The position numbers and the translations under genes were made by a program. Below the pieces are notes generated by a model. It made no database searches and was not told where the DNA came from. It saw only the letters and a list, made by a program, of their open reading frames with translations. 64,000 bases of DNA from Echiichthys vipera (Eukaryota > Chordata > Actinopteri > Perciformes > Trachinidae), in assembly GCA_963691815.1 (NCBI GenBank), contig OY829667.1, forward strand, positions 16,382,563 to 16,446,562. Reading direction: 5' to 3'. Positions 33,411 to 46,899 of this stretch are shown in pieces. Within the stretch, counting starts at the first letter, position 1, and every line of letters starts with the position of its first letter.

Positions 33411-34050
33411 TCGATCTGCCCCCAAATAGTCGACGATCTGCCCCCAAATAGTCGACGATCTGCCCCCAAATAGTCGACAAAGCACTGGACCAAAATTTCT
33501 TTAGTCCATCGGTCACAGATAAAAACAAAAAACATTTGGAGCCATTTCTTGTCAAAATTGAATGAAAATCTATGTGACCGGCAGCTGGCCTAAAAGGCTG
33601 GAGGGCTTTTAATCTGAAGGGCCAGATACAGGAAGTGACACTCACTCACATCAGTGTTTGTTTTTTTGTTTTTTTTAAAGCAGCAGGTCCCTTCAACATC
33701 ACAGTTAGATAGTTAATGATTAACAGCCAATCATGTCGGGTAAGACCTCTAAAATATGGGATCACTGAAAAGAACAAGGATGACCCCAAGAAGGTTACAT
33801 GCAAACTTTGCAAGAACAACTTCATCTATCACTCGTCCATGACGAACATGACCTACCACCTTTACATGTAAGTGACGTTAGCCTAGCTACCTACCTGAAC
33901 ATGTTCCTACAGTCTCCTTGCTGATTTTTCCCGACACATTCAGAATTAGAATCCGAAATAAATATATATATATACGTCGATTAGTCAACTAATCGCTCTA
34001 AATGATGGTCACTGGTTGACCAAGAAAATCCTTGGTCGGGGGCAGCCCGT
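33411..34050 (+). mobile_element. Decayed DNA transposon with BED-finger coding remnant
   Basis: The left end has three tandem 22-bp units (33413-33478) containing tgcccccaaatagtcgac. The right end (cttggtcgggggcagcccgt) is its likely partner: both terminate in a ctgcccccg/a-type sequence in opposite orientation. The interior encodes a BED-type zinc-finger segment. BED fingers are typical of hAT transposases and ZBED proteins, so a hAT-derived element is the best reading. Confidence 0.65.
33733..33869 (+). pseudogene. BED-type zinc finger fragment (frameshifted)
   Basis: From the ATG at 33733 the frame gives MSGKTSKIWDH and then a stop. A second frame continues with KNKDDPKKVTCKLCK and a downstream His region (YHSSMTNMTYHLYM). 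The layout (aromatic W, C..C about 20 residues on, then H) fits a BED finger. An indel after WDH breaks the frame. The segment ends at ATGTAAGTG, which resembles a donor site. Confidence 0.65.
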
Positions 34051-34842
34051 GATAAAAACCTAAAGATACAGGAGATAGGGAGATTCTGTCAGGCAGAGAG
34101 AAACAGAAAGAGGTAAACAGATGTAGTGACATTTACAGAGTGGTGATGATCTAATAGGCATGAAGGTTAGAGCCATTTTCTCCCCATGTAGACACACACA
34201 CACACACACACACACTTACCTGCTCATGCGTTCATGCATACACTTTGTCTACAAATGTTAGCTTTAGAGTCTAAATTCCAGTCTGAATGTGGATTACTGT
34301 GCATTTCCTATAGAATTATTATTATATGATTCTAATAGTATTCATTCATTTTGACATGATAATAGGATTACTAGCTTCCTCTCACCCTGTCAACTATAAA
34401 TCCTGCTCTTCTCAACCAAGGATATTGAACCGAACTGGAGATTGTGAGCTCCTGCATTAACTTTTCATAAGGTGAACAAATAAAGCAAAGAAATTCAATA
34501 GTTACAAGATTCCATATGTCACGTTGACTCCCTAGTGTTAACACTGCGCAACTTTTAATGAAAAACACCTCCTCCATTGATTTATACATGGTCTGGTATA
34601 AATCTACAGTTTGGCAGTGACGTGTGTGGCTGGTCTCAAGGCCGATGGCCCTTGACAATGTCAGGTAAATGCAAGGTCAGGTAAAATTCTATCAATAAAG
34701 ACAAAATCAGTTTCTGAACATACTTGGGACAAACGTTAACACTGTGTAGGCCACAAATAGTTTCATTGATTATAAAATAATCCCTACTTAAAGCGCAATA
34801 GTCATATTTCCTGTTTCCTTTAAATTGTTCAGCCCTAGTGTT
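34051..34842. other. Intronic sequence; no gene
   Basis: Short (CA)n at 34192-34214. ORFs are short and unrecognised. Confidence 0.5.
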
Positions 34843-34951
34843 AAGGTGTGTGTGCATGTGTGTGTATGTTCATGTGTGTATGTGTGTGTTTTTGTGTGTA
34901 TGTGTATGTGTCTGTGTGTGTAGGTGCACCCGTGTGTGTGTGTTTGTGTGT

Positions 34952-35003
<52 letters not shown>

Positions 35004-35015
35004 TTGTGTGTATGT

Positions 35016-35051
<36 letters not shown>
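34843..35051. repeat. (GT)n-rich microsatellite, about 210 bp, interrupted
   Basis: GT repeats with gcat, gtat and tttg variants plus one unique patch (taggtgcacccg, 34921-34932). Confidence 0.95.
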
Positions 35052-37813
35052 CTGGTATTAATTAGTTATTTGGTGTTTTAAAAATGGTATGAAACTTCAT
35101 GATTGGTCAGGCGGGTGTATGGATCGGACTTCGATGATTCCCTGCCTGATCCTTACTGCGCAGACTCTGGCTCCAAATTTACAACATGAAGTCAAGTTAT
35201 TTCCACGTCTTGATAGCGTGACTTCATCTACTTTAAAAGGTGATAGATTACTGGAGAGACTCTCAAACCAACTCCCATGATGCCCTGGGTCTGTCTCCCC
35301 TTGTAAAAGACAACGGGTAAGTTCAGAACAGCCTATTTTTTTAACCATTTTGACATTTGCGGTCTTGTCAGCAAAGCAGCGTGCGCTCTTTATTGGGCTA
35401 ACCTTTGAAGAGCGAAGAGTCTTTATGTTGTCTGGCATACGGGGGAAGGTGGAGAAGGTAAAGGGAAACAAGAAAAACATGGTAGGAGGCTGTTATGTTG
35501 AGCTATCAAAACGCAGACAGACTCAGCTGCCCGGTTGCCATTTCATGTAGTATTTCATCTCTGTGGTAATCTCTGCGGTATCTTGGCTTTCCCTGCCTTT
35601 GTCCATGAAAAACTCAAAAGGAGCTAATCTGTGTTGGTGTGTGTGAACAGTCATTCAACCCCTGGGCTCTTTCTGCCCTAAACAAAGGCTTGTTGGTGAT
35701 CTGTGCAATAACCTTCCAGTATGATCCAAGATCCTTGTCGCTGTTTATCTGACCATGTGGGCTTTGAACTCGTCTTGCTGCTTTAACACCAAAGCAGTTT
35801 CCACTACATGTAAGACAGAGGTCTGCTCTCCTCTCCTCTCCCCTCCCGTTCCTAATCCTTCTATCTCAGATAGATTTTACAGTTATGCTAATGGTATTAG
35901 ATACTAAACAGATAGCAGGCTAACAACTGTCTTTGATTTGAAATGGCTCCATATGAAAGACGAGAACCAGCTTTTTTCTTTCTCTTTTTTTAGTCAGATC
36001 AAATTAGCACTGAGTTAATCCAAAATAACTGACAACCATTTTGATAATCTGTTGATGATATGAATCATTCGTTGTCTGGGGCCACTGACTCAAATATGAG
36101 GGTTTTCTGAAGTCGTGTATCACTGCAAATGGAAAATCTTTGGTTATCTGACAGTTTTTTTTCTCTCTGGGAGGCTGTGATGGTCATTTTTAGTTATTAT
36201 CTGACATCTTATAGATTAAACAATTATTCAAATAATTGAGAAAAATAGCGAGTCACAGCAAGGCTACGTGGCTTTGCTGAAAAGTGCCCACTAAGTGGCA
36301 ATTGCAGGATAATGGCATATAAAATGTCTCTTCATTTACCAATAATGTCTTGAATCTATGACTTTAAACACAGTCATTAGACGGTTGAAAACAAGTGGGA
36401 TGGGACTACATATAGGTAACAAAACAAGTCTTGTGACAGTGTTAGATTCTTGATTATCATATGCTACAATGTGAAACATATTATACAGTATACCAGTGAA
36501 TTGTGAACATTTTAGTGTTGCATTGTTAGCTTCAGACTTCTATCTGACCATGTCAGCTAAATGTCTAAAGTGTAAATACAAACAGTTTAATGCTCACAAT
36601 GGGCATGGGGAGTGGAAACAGCAGCATCAGCATTTCTTTCTAAAAGAGCTGAATGTGTTATGAGGACCAGACACAAAGAGGTGAAACACAAAGCTTGTTT
36701 GGGGGCTGACCCTGTGCCATTCTTCCTCCCTGCCTCCATCTAAGTCCATCTCCTCGGCTCAGGCCGGCCTTGTAAGAGCTTATTCCACCGCGGGCCGCAG
36801 CACTGGGACATTACTAACCAGTGAGCGGATGAGGCAGAGCTCCTAATGCTGACGGAGTGGAACACTGAGGGAGTGACAAGATGGAGCACAGGGAATAATT
36901 TAGGTCGAAGGCCCAGGAGGGACACCCAGATGCACACACATGTTCATATCACTATTTTATTTACTTTCTTTGTGTCTTCCTTTGGCTCTTCATCCATCCC
37001 TATCCTTATATGTGCCAGCTCGGTATATACCATTCAAGGAAAAGTCCGCTCTGAGATATGCCTGCTAACATTGAGTTATGAAATCCTAAGATTTTCCATT
37101 TATCCTAATTTGTCCCACTAAAGTCTTCTAAAATGGGATTGAACATCCTGTTAAACCCGAACGCGAAAAATAAAGGAGACTCCTGGGAAATAAGACAGAG
37201 CTGACAACAGTGATATAACATAAAACATGTTATTTTTAATGCTTTTGGACAGTTCAATTGTCACCTCTCTTTCAAACCACCCCACGCTGCACCATACCAC
37301 TGCACCAGCAGTGTAATCTGTTGTGTCACCAGGAGACTCAACCTTGAGCTGTTGCATTTACTGTACAATAAAGAGGGATGGCTCTGCAGACTTCGGATTG
37401 GATATTTCAGTAGAAACCTTTATTAAGAATAAATGTTTAATAGATCCAGCACCTTGTGGAACACATGCTCATATACTTGTAGAATAATTGGAATTTGTGA
37501 TGAAGTGGGGACACTTTTTAAAGCTTGACAAAGTAAACTTAACTGCAATAGCACTGTTTAAGTTTAGCTATTGGATGGGTGTTTATGGGTGTTCTCAAAC
37601 TAATTCACCACATGAATTTATATCTGATTGCATAAATACACTTTTGATCCAGTTTTTATGTATTTGTTTGCAATTCTGTAGTGTTGTTTGAATATCCAGT
37701 GAAATTTAAATAAATGTTTGTTAAGTCATTGCTGAAAGCCCTTGCATTTGCTATTTTACAAACTGGTGTCACCACAGACGGTGACACTACTGGGATAAGA
37801 AACACACATTAAT
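35052..37813. other. Intronic sequence; no gene recognised
   Basis: Includes a MITE-like stretch at about 36020-36245 (aatctgttgatgat ... gattaaacaattattcaaataattgag) that resembles the 11985-12310 repeat type. Otherwise non-coding. Confidence 0.5.
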
Positions 37814-38130
37814 TAGGGCTGGGCAATATGGCCCAACATTTGCTATCCCACTAAAGGTCATTTTGTATCTCGATAAGGATCATGATATAGCATCTTTTCT
37901 GATTTGTTTGCCACAGTTTAGGCTGTGAACATTTATGAAGCAGCATGTTATTTTAGCGTTTAGCATTGCAAGTAAACCTTGACTATGGCCAAACAAAAAA
38001 ATAAGAGTGTGTTGACTACAAACGATGAATTTTACAAAAACAATTGAAAGTGAAACACACCTGCAATGACCACTTATTGCTACAGCTGCCGCCAAAGACA
38101 ACAAAATGGAGATTGTTGGGAATGTAAGTT
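37814..38130. mobile_element. Truncated hAT-like element end
   Basis: Starts tagggctgggcaatatggccca and continues with atctcgataaggatcatgatatagca. This is the terminal type I recall for fish hAT non-autonomous elements ('tagggctgggc.atatg'). The opposite end was not found. It abuts the unrelated repeat at 38131. Confidence 0.5.
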
Positions 38131-38430
38131 TAAAGGGGCTGTACTCAACACTCAGAGCATTAATGTAGCAGCAAACAAACATTTTCTATGTGAAAATAAA
38201 GTGAAGTCATGGCGCCCTGAGCAGAGAATGTATTCACTCTCCCTCTGTGGGTGTTGTAATGGCAGTTTCTCTGGTGTTTGGTTTGATAGCGGTCCAGCCG
38301 CATGTGCGTGTGGCTGTGTAAAAGAACTCTGTATTTCACATGTTGGGGAACGGTCGGTGAGAATCAGATGGAGGCAATCCCAGCCCACTTCGTTTTACAA
38401 TATTTGGATACAGCTCCTTAAAAACAAAGC
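38131..38430. repeat. Dispersed repeat, related copy at 24460-24790
   Basis: Collinear with the earlier copy (see that entry). The 148-codon ORF 38066-38512 crosses both repeats and is not a gene. Confidence 0.7.
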
Positions 38431-41059
38431 AATGTCCAGTGCAACCTACTGTCACTGGATGTCTACCGGTTTTGACAAGATAACCGAAAAGTGCTGTATG
38501 ACGAAGAGGTAAAATGATCCAGTAATTCACAAAAAAAAAATTCAAACTCAAAGAAAATGTGAAAAACACAGTAAATCGTCTTGCGAAGCCTAGAAGAGCA
38601 GTGTGTAATTGATGAGAGCTAACTAGTAAGCATCCTGAAAAGGTCCATTTAACCACTGCCGGATGAATGAACAGCCTGAGTAGATTCTAAAGTGGTTTAT
38701 TTTTAACCATAGGATTTCCTATAAAGTGAGAAGAAACAGACAGAGGCACGAGTGTGAAAAACAAGAGGATACGGCTTTAAATTTCCTTGGTGTGTGTGTG
38801 TATGCGTCAGGCCTGGCTCCTCTGATGCTGTCCATGGTGCTGAAACGTGAGCTGACATGAGTGTGCAGTGCATGCTGCGGTTCTTTTGGCCTGTTTCATG
38901 TGAAAACGCATGACAGGCCAAATATACCCTAGATTGGCCAATGCTTGATGGTAGGAAGTTCTTGGTTGGTGACCACTGACTGTGCACCACTGTTTTAACT
39001 TGCAATGCAGAAAAAAGGTGTGCAAAACTTGAATAAATTGATGCGTGAGGATGATGCAAAACTGCATGGTAGATATTAAAATTTCAAAAAGTTTCAAAAA
39101 TAATGTAATAGCTAAATACAAGATAATTATTTAATGTCACTCCATACATGTGACATTATGTGTTTCAGCATCAGCGTAAATACATGCATCTGTGTGCTAA
39201 ATGTGGGTACATGTGACCCAGGTGTTGAAGCTGCACAGATGATGAAATCTCCATGGATTAAACTGAACTCCCAGTTACTAATACTCAGCGTCTTCTTGAA
39301 CCCAGCAGCGTCTCTTGCTAACTAGTGATGAATTGCGCGGCCGCCATGCATTGACTTTTCTCCTATGTGAACAAATCAGCCGACTTGTTCCACCAGAGGA
39401 GGAGGCCTAACCTCTGGATAACCTCCTGCCCTCTCTGCCTGTTCCTTCCTCCCTCCTTTCTTTTGATCTCTCCTTTTTCTCTTTCCTTCTCTCTGCCCTT
39501 ACCATTCAGTGTTGTGGGAGGCACTGTGAGCAGCGGGACCTGGCAGAGGGAGCTGTGTGTGTGCGTGTGTGCAAGAGGGGTAATTTGCATTCACTGCCAC
39601 CGGCTACCTCGGTTTCAGAAGCCCTGAAGAGATGGCCCTTTGAGCTGTATTGAAAGAGATGGAGTGTGTATGCGTGTGTTTGTGTGTGTGAGGGAGCGAG
39701 GCGGATGGGAGGTAGGTAAAGAGTGAGAAAAGGCAACATTCCTCATAATGCAGAGTGTGTGTGTGTGTGTGTCTGTTTTTGTGCGTGACTAAGTGTTTAC
39801 GAACAAGTGTTTGCCTGTGTGTGTGTGTGTGTGTGATTGCATACATGTGCATCTTCAGTAGCATAGCCTTGGGGCAAACTAGAGCCATTTTTAATCCCCA
39901 GACAGCTGAATTCTACTTTTTACAGGTTGTTGGGCTCTTTGATCTTCCCATATTGTATTTTTCTCAAGGTTACTTTAATAATAAGTACACTTCCAGTCTG
40001 AGAACCCGATCTCTTTCCAATTTCCATGGACAGAGGGACCAGAGGTAGATATGATCCTGCTAAAGGTACAGTCTGTGCTGTGACCCCTTAGAAACTAGCA
40101 GACTTACTGTATTTTCTTCATTGTCCAAGTTGTTCTTCTATTCGGTATGAGAAAAAAAATGATTCCTATTTACAAATCACATAAGAATGTCTAATATCAG
40201 TTTCACTGAGAGTTTCAGTTCAATAATGGAATTCAAAACATCCTTGCAGCACTGCTCTACCTGTTTCTGTATGCAAGCTTATCTCCATTGTACAGCATTG
40301 CTCAGTAATTTTCAAATGCTGTTGTCTCATCAACAACATGGAACCAGGATAGCTGACCATGCTGGCCCGAAAGTTGCCGACTCAGCAGTTCAGCATGTGA
40401 ACTGTATCAATAAACTGGAGGATTAATTATAAAAGGAAAATACACTGAGAGCTGGAGACAATTTATGACTGCCCATTCCCTGTATGCATTATATGACAAC
40501 TGCTGTTTATGCTGATTTACACTGCTGAAGTACAGAGTTAATGTCAGCCGAGGTCGTGCTGAAAAAGCATCGCCAAAGCACTACAGATATTCTAACAAAT
40601 GCTGACTATTTATATAAATATATACAACAAGAGAGTGTAAGAAATGCACTATCCAACCACACTATCCAGGATGAGATGTCAAACCTTACTTCCTGCATGT
40701 TCATAATACAGCCAAGATTAAAAGAAGTTAGCTAGTGTCACCGTAGACGATGAATTGTGAAAGATGACAGAGAGCACCGGAGTGGAGACATTTCCAGTGT
40801 CACGACTGACAACAACACAATAAACGTGTTGTGACTCTTACATTCTGCTTTTGTGAAAGCTGAGTTTTCTTCCCAGACTCTGTATAATTCATCGTTTCCT
40901 TTTCTCCCTCCAGTTATCTGTATCCTAATCTTCAACTGCACTCCCCTCAGCTGGTGTCCAAGCCTATCTATCTGTTCTCACGCCATAGGAGTGAACTTTT
41001 GTACGTAGTCTTGTGTGTTTCATTCGAGCAACATTACACGGGAGGATGTGCTTTACCGT
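38431..41059. other. Intronic sequence with short CA/GT repeats; no gene
   Basis: Small GT or CA tracts at 38792-38804, 39548-39572, 39755-39774 and 39814-39834; CT-rich at 39420-39500. No coding segment recognised. Confidence 0.5.
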
Positions 41060-41345
41060 GGCTGTTGGCATGTCTGTAAGAATCACTGAAGCTCTAACAG
41101 TAAAACATCTGTTGCTGGTGTTATCTCAGTATCCGTGGAAACATGACAAACTAGTCCTTGTTAAGTCAGCAAGCAAACTTGAGCTTATGTTAGCTTTGTA
41201 GAAATCGTGGAGGTTTCCCAAACTGAAGATATAAACACTAAACTGCTTTGCTAGCTCGATCATGTTGTACACTAGCTTAAGCTTAAGATAGTGCTCTGTC
41301 ACCATGGTGTCATCAACACACTGGCACAGCTGATGGGATCCATAT
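41060..41345 (-). repeat. Inverted copy of the 0.1-0.6 kb dispersed repeat
   Basis: The reverse complement reads CAGCTG..., GTGACAGAGCACTATCTTAAG, GAGCTAGCAAAGCAGTTTAG and TTCAGTTTGGGAAACCTCCACGAT, collinear with 105-340. No coding potential was recognised. Confidence 0.6.
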
Positions 41346-41497
41346 CCTTAAACAGCTGTAGCGTTGTAAAAGAAAATAATAATAATTATAACAACAACAA
41401 TTATTATAACACTAACAAATCGCTTTATCATTCATCATTTATTCAGATTTTCATGAATCAAAATGTTTCAACAACATCCCTCTCTCTTTGTTCCAAA

Positions 41498-42406
41498 TAG
41501 GGCTGCAGCTATCAAATCCTTTTGTAATCAAGTATTCTACCAATTATTCAATCAATTAATCGAGTAATCGAATAATTACATTTTTTATATATAATTTAGC
41601 GTTATTCCTCCCCATTACTAACAAAAAAAATGATGGCTGAGGTAGGCCTATTTAATGGTAACCTAGTAGTGTGCACATGTGCGTGAGGGAGAGAGACAGA
41701 CGAGATGAGTGAGTGTTGAAGGCAATTCTCTCGCAATTTACCATGAATAAGTTTACTATTTAAACAATTCAAAGTGGTGCATAAAGATCTACGTCACACA
41801 CGTGTTTACTCAAACATGTTTCAAAGATAAATAGATTTATTTAGAAAATGAATTAGCGATAGATATTATCAGGAAGAGAGCATCTTGCTCTGTTTAGCTT
41901 CCTGTTTACCATAACAAAAAGCAACGTACAAAACGCGACTGACACATTTCGTTAAACAAAACTATAAAGACTGATCAGGTAGGTGACGTTATGTTTAACA
42001 TTGCAATGAAAAACAAAACATAGAGGCATTCACAAGGACAGCTACGCAACCTCTCCCTGTTTTTAACATCCGTAGTCACTACAACAAACGCATTTCTTAA
42101 ACCTCAACAGCAGCGCCCGGTGAAATGGAACAACAACGGGCTGCTTTCAGCTCAGACGCTGAATCATTGCTGTCAGTGCTGTTGTGGCAGAACAGTTCTA
42201 GTTTCTGTGAAATGATCCCAAACTTATTCTCTGCCTTTTCCGGATGTAGCGGTGTGCAACAATGATCCATGCGCTGAACAGGCCGCATAACACGCAAGAT
42301 AGGAATAAAACGAATCACAGAGGCAGGGATTTTGCCTCCATGCATTTTTGTTATTTACTATTATTATATATTCTACTATTTTGTTATAGTAATTGTTTCA
42401 GCCCTA
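41498..42406. mobile_element. hAT-type non-autonomous transposon with 8-bp target duplication
   Basis: The left end tagggctgcagctatc and the right end (reverse complement TAGGGCTGAAACAATT) are hAT-type inverted ends. They are flanked by gttccaaa (41490-41497) and gttacaaa (42407-42414), an 8-bp duplication matching at 7 of 8 bases; 8 bp is the hAT hallmark. The interior starts with aatcgagtaatcgaataatt-like sequence. The 82-codon minus-strand ORF (42097-42345) shows no transposase motif. Confidence 0.88.
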
Positions 42407-42414
42407 GTTACAAA

Positions 42415-43162
42415 TCACACCTTGTGTATAACAATAAATAACATATATTATTATTATTTAATCATTTGCTGGATCATTAGATATCCTAAAAACTCATTTT
42501 AAGGTGGGTTTTTGCTTATCAGCTTTTCAGGTCATTGTCTAAATTACCTTTGAAATATAAAAAAAAAAGGAAATCAGATTTATTACTTTAATAAATGTCA
42601 ACTTCCATCGTACTTAGGCCATTGAATATTTATTTGCTACATATTATATATTTAAGCACTGTGACAAGAGTTATTCTACACATTTAAGCTTATAAATGAA
42701 CCCATTCAGACAGTAGCCTAAAGTGTAATGCTCCTACAGAACAGGAGCCTCAGCGTTGATTTGGGCATGTTTGACCAATCAGATTGCGTGATCGGCTCCA
42801 CTTGTTCTATGATAAACCTTCAGAACATTGTGAACCGAGCCCTGCTCTGTGTCACTTTGTTGTCCGGGCCAGGGACTGTTTTTTCAGAATCAACTCAGTG
42901 TAGGATCAATCCAGCAGACTGATGGATTTGAAGCACAGAACAATCGTAATCTGATTGTTCCATAAAAAAATCCAATACAGAAAACAAACAAATTCAGTCT
43001 CCATTCATTGTTTATGAATCAGCTCCACACTTTATAACTGATGACATCACACATTTAACACTCTGGATCCTGGATTCATTAGTAATTATTGAATGTTCCT
43101 CGGCCATGGTGATAACATACTGGGGTCTTCATTTGGATGGTGTTTCCCTTTAAATAGAAAGT

Positions 43163-43164
<2 letters not shown>
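42415..43164. other. Intronic sequence; no gene
   Basis: AT-rich; nothing recognised. Confidence 0.5.
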
Positions 43165-43223
<59 letters not shown>

Positions 43224-43280
43224 GTGTGCGTGTGTGTGTGCATGCCTGTGTGTGTGTGCGTGTGTGTGTGTGTGTGTGTC
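43165..43280. repeat. (GT)n microsatellite with gcgt/gcat interruptions
   Basis: A pure GT run to about 43218 followed by variant units. Confidence 0.95.
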
Positions 43281-46200
43281 AGAAGGCATCCATGTTGCGC
43301 AGCATACCTCTGCATGGCTGCCCACCTCAGCTTATTCCTAATGAAATGTTTAATTGATAGCAGAGGGTAAATCAGACTTCATCAAATCCCATTAGACGTA
43401 CTTCATCAATTCCCGAGTTAAATCAGATGATATCCCAGATTGTCCTGGAGCGCTGCTACAGAAGCAAAGCCAAAAGAACATGGATAGTCAAAGCTTGAGA
43501 GCTTATAATATAAGTACCGTTGTAAAGTCAATTCACTCTCCTGAGGCCAAAACGATCATTTAAATGGACTGTCTACAGCTAAATCCTATTTCTGCCTTCA
43601 TTGCTCATCCAGAGCATATGGTGATGACTGGGAAGCTACGAGAATTGCAGGCGGGAGGTGGTGATACGCTAAAGAGAAAAGGAAAGGAGGAGGCATGAGG
43701 GGAAAGAGGTAAAATTGTATGTATGGGGTGGGATGTGAAGGGAAGAGAGGTTGTGCACTGCATGAAGAAGAGAGATGATATGAGATGAGTGACAGGAATA
43801 AAGAGAAAGACGGGGAGGACAGGGGAGTCGATCAAACTGATGACCCACATAAATGCGACAAAACGGGTAAAAACACCGTTGAGATTATTAGGATCATGTG
43901 ATGTGCACGCACATGTACACACACCCACTGAATACTAAAACCAACCCACACATGCATCTACACACACGCTCCTTCTTTCTCTCCATCTCTCTGGCTTACA
44001 GGCTAAAAATAGCTGGAACTGAGCCCTTGCTAATTCCTTCATTCAGAGTCTAGTGGAAAGGCAAAAATGCACGCAGCCTTTGATGCGCACCCTGACAGGA
44101 AGATACAGGAAGTGGTGGATGGTTGCCAATGACAACCCCCCCCCCCCCCACACACACACACACACACACACAGACACACACACAAACACACACCCTCCAC
44201 TTCCAGTTTTCTGGTGTCTTAAATCTAAATTATGCACTCCTTTAACCTCCTTTCCTCTCGGATTGTCCTCCTCCCTTCATTTCAGTGTCTCTCACTAAGT
44301 ACTGTTGCTCCTCAGCCTCCTGCAGAGGCTCACTGAAAGCTTCAAAATGTGATCAATATCATAATCTGGCAGTGTACTCCGTCTCAGTCATGTAATCGCA
44401 TTATGAAACCGCTGCATTCGTTTGCATCCACAATAAGTAAAGATACTGAGTAAATTATGCAAATCATTTCTCCAATTACAGTCATTATCGATATCTGCCG
44501 AGATTATTTTAACACAGTTACACTTTAAAATGTTCCAAACATCTGACAAAGGAATATTCATGCTGAAATATGGTCCAGGATTATTCCAAGAGCAAGACAG
44601 AACCAGCTCTAAGCTCAAAAGAGGTTCGATGACACAACCAAACCAAAAATATAACTAAAAATCTAATGTTCTCTTGTTGTAAAATCATGTATAAAGCCGG
44701 TCAGTTCACTAGATTCAAAGGTCTACAATCTGAAAAACCCCTCAGGCACAATGTAAGTGTGCTGAGATACACTAGCACCGACCGATCATGTTTAGCAACC
44801 GTAACTAGACCTGTCAGGTTTTGGAGATCTGCTGAAGTGCGCATGTGGCTGCTCTAAGTACAACACATGCAGTCTGGAGAGTTGATTTAGGCTTTTTAAA
44901 ACCAGAACACGAGCAAAAGTGTGAATAAATGGAATGGATTAAAGAGAGACTGAAAGGTGGAGGGCCAAAAAGAGGAAGGAATACTGAAGAACTGTCCCTG
45001 CAACATTTGCTGGATTTTACCTCAATAAGACGTTTGATATTCAGCATGTCTTGTAAACATGTCCTCTTCAGTGTTTAATTAATACCTCACGGCACTTACA
45101 CTTACTGAAATTACTTATATATTGGCTTTTTGTCACACACTTTTTATTTCACAAGGGACAACTCCAGTCTTCTGAAAGACTGGTGATTTAGGGACTATCC
45201 ATCCCCCAACCTTATTCCCTATGCAGACTTTATCATTCTTTCTACTACATCACCTGGCTTCTATGTCATGATTACTACAAGCAGCAATAACCATAACAAT
45301 AACTAACAATAACTGCAAATATAGTAGGCCATTGAATGGTCTGATAACGACCCTACTAGTAGGTAGCAGGCCCCTTCCAAGCCATATCTATGAGGCCGAT
45401 AACCACTGATTACATCGCCTATTCTATCACATGACAGTGTTCGGTCTGGGTCAAATGTTGTGTGTTTGAGTCAAAATAAGATGCAGATACTCTACTATTA
45501 CCTACTGGTGCACTGTGCTTCCAAACTGATTTCATCTGCAGAATTGCTGACCACCTGGAATGACGCAAGAAATACACTTTAATGGAGTAAAATGTCATCC
45601 CACACTCAGATTCCAAAACTTTTAAAACCATAACCAATTATAAAATTGGACTGCATCCCACGAGGATAATCTACCCTCAAATCCAAACACACTGCAAGAT
45701 TTGGAAATAAGTCCGTCACACACTGCACAATATTAAGAGCTCTCTCTCCCTCTTTTTTCGCCCACAGACACACTCTCACTTCTCACGCCTGATCCGGGTT
45801 CTCCCCAACTCTACCCTTCGTCTGCGCTGTTGTGATTTGTCTTGTAAAACTTGTCAGCATCAGTAGTTCTGGACATATTTCTAATAACCGTTCTTCTATT
45901 TCTACAGTCCGTCAAACCCACAGGCTATACCAGTTTAGCAGTCAGCAATTTAAAAATCTGCTCCTCTCCCCTCAGCTCAAGCTTCGTATTGGATACTGCA
46001 AGTCTGTGCTGAAAGGGGTGATGGTACTGTTCAGATTGCTGCTAATATAAAACACAGATAGAGTTGTGTCATCCCTGAGGAAATGTCTTGGCATCTTTAC
46101 TGACGTGTTGATTGCTTTTTGTCTTTAATAAAGCTGAACAATCTTTTAGTTTTTCAAAAACAATCAGTAGTTAGCTAGTAGGAGCATGTCCTCATTCTGC

Positions 46201-46899
46201 ATCCTGCCTGCAAAGCTCTGATTGGTAGACTGCTCCTCCATCTGTAGGAATTAGTCAATAATTGGCAACTTCAAACCAATTTCAATCACTGAACAAATCC
46301 GAAAGAGTACAACATCAAGTTCAGGATCATCCATGTTCTCAGGCCTGAAACTTTTCTTAATTTCAGTCCTTTTCAGAGTTTTCAGCGACCCTGTCCACCC
46401 TGTGTATTGCGGCTGCCAGTGGCCCTTTCTATGTATGTACAGGACTGTCCTAGATGAGTGGAGAAGTTCAAAGCGAGTGACCGACCCTGGCTGATTTGAT
46501 TCTCTCTTCGCCCTCACCACCTCCTGGAGTAAGACAAGACCTTTGACTGGGCGGGCCAGTCTCTGTCTGCTCCACTGTGCCCCAGGATATAGTGGTGAGC
46601 GGAGAAGCAGAGGGAGGGAGGTGAAACATAAGAGGAGGAACAAAAGCAAAGATAGACTCTGTCAGATTTGGTTTGTAAGGGTTGGATCAGCTCATTCTCA
46701 GGGTGTCAGATACTGCCATTTTGTCCTGGACCTGGGCGTTTGTGTGTTGGTGCCAGACGCACTTGGACTTTGATTGTAAACCCGTCGGATTAAGAGTGCC
46801 AAACTCCACGTAAGGAGTAAGGTCGAACAAACTCCAGACTTTAACCCAGGAGTCCGCGGTTCATGTCCTTTCATGTATCCTTTTGCGTCCCTGTAGTCA
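43281..46899. other. Intronic sequence; no gene recognised
   Basis: Holds a poly-C run joined to (CA)n at about 44137-44193. The 132-codon minus-strand ORF (46251-46649) shows no motif I recognise and lies in ordinary intron. Confidence 0.5.
44137..44193. repeat. Poly(C)-(CA)n compound tract
   Basis: About 13 C followed by CA repeats with caga and caaa variants. On the nlgn2-sense strand it is a GT run followed by a G13 run. Confidence 0.95.

Noticed and set aside
38066..38512. 148-codon ORF
   Set aside because: Spans two unrelated repeats and matches the diverged non-coding copy at 24.5 kb.
46251..46649. 132-codon minus-strand ORF with a hydrophobic start
   Set aside because: The apparent signal peptide is from CT-rich sequence and the rest matches no family I know.
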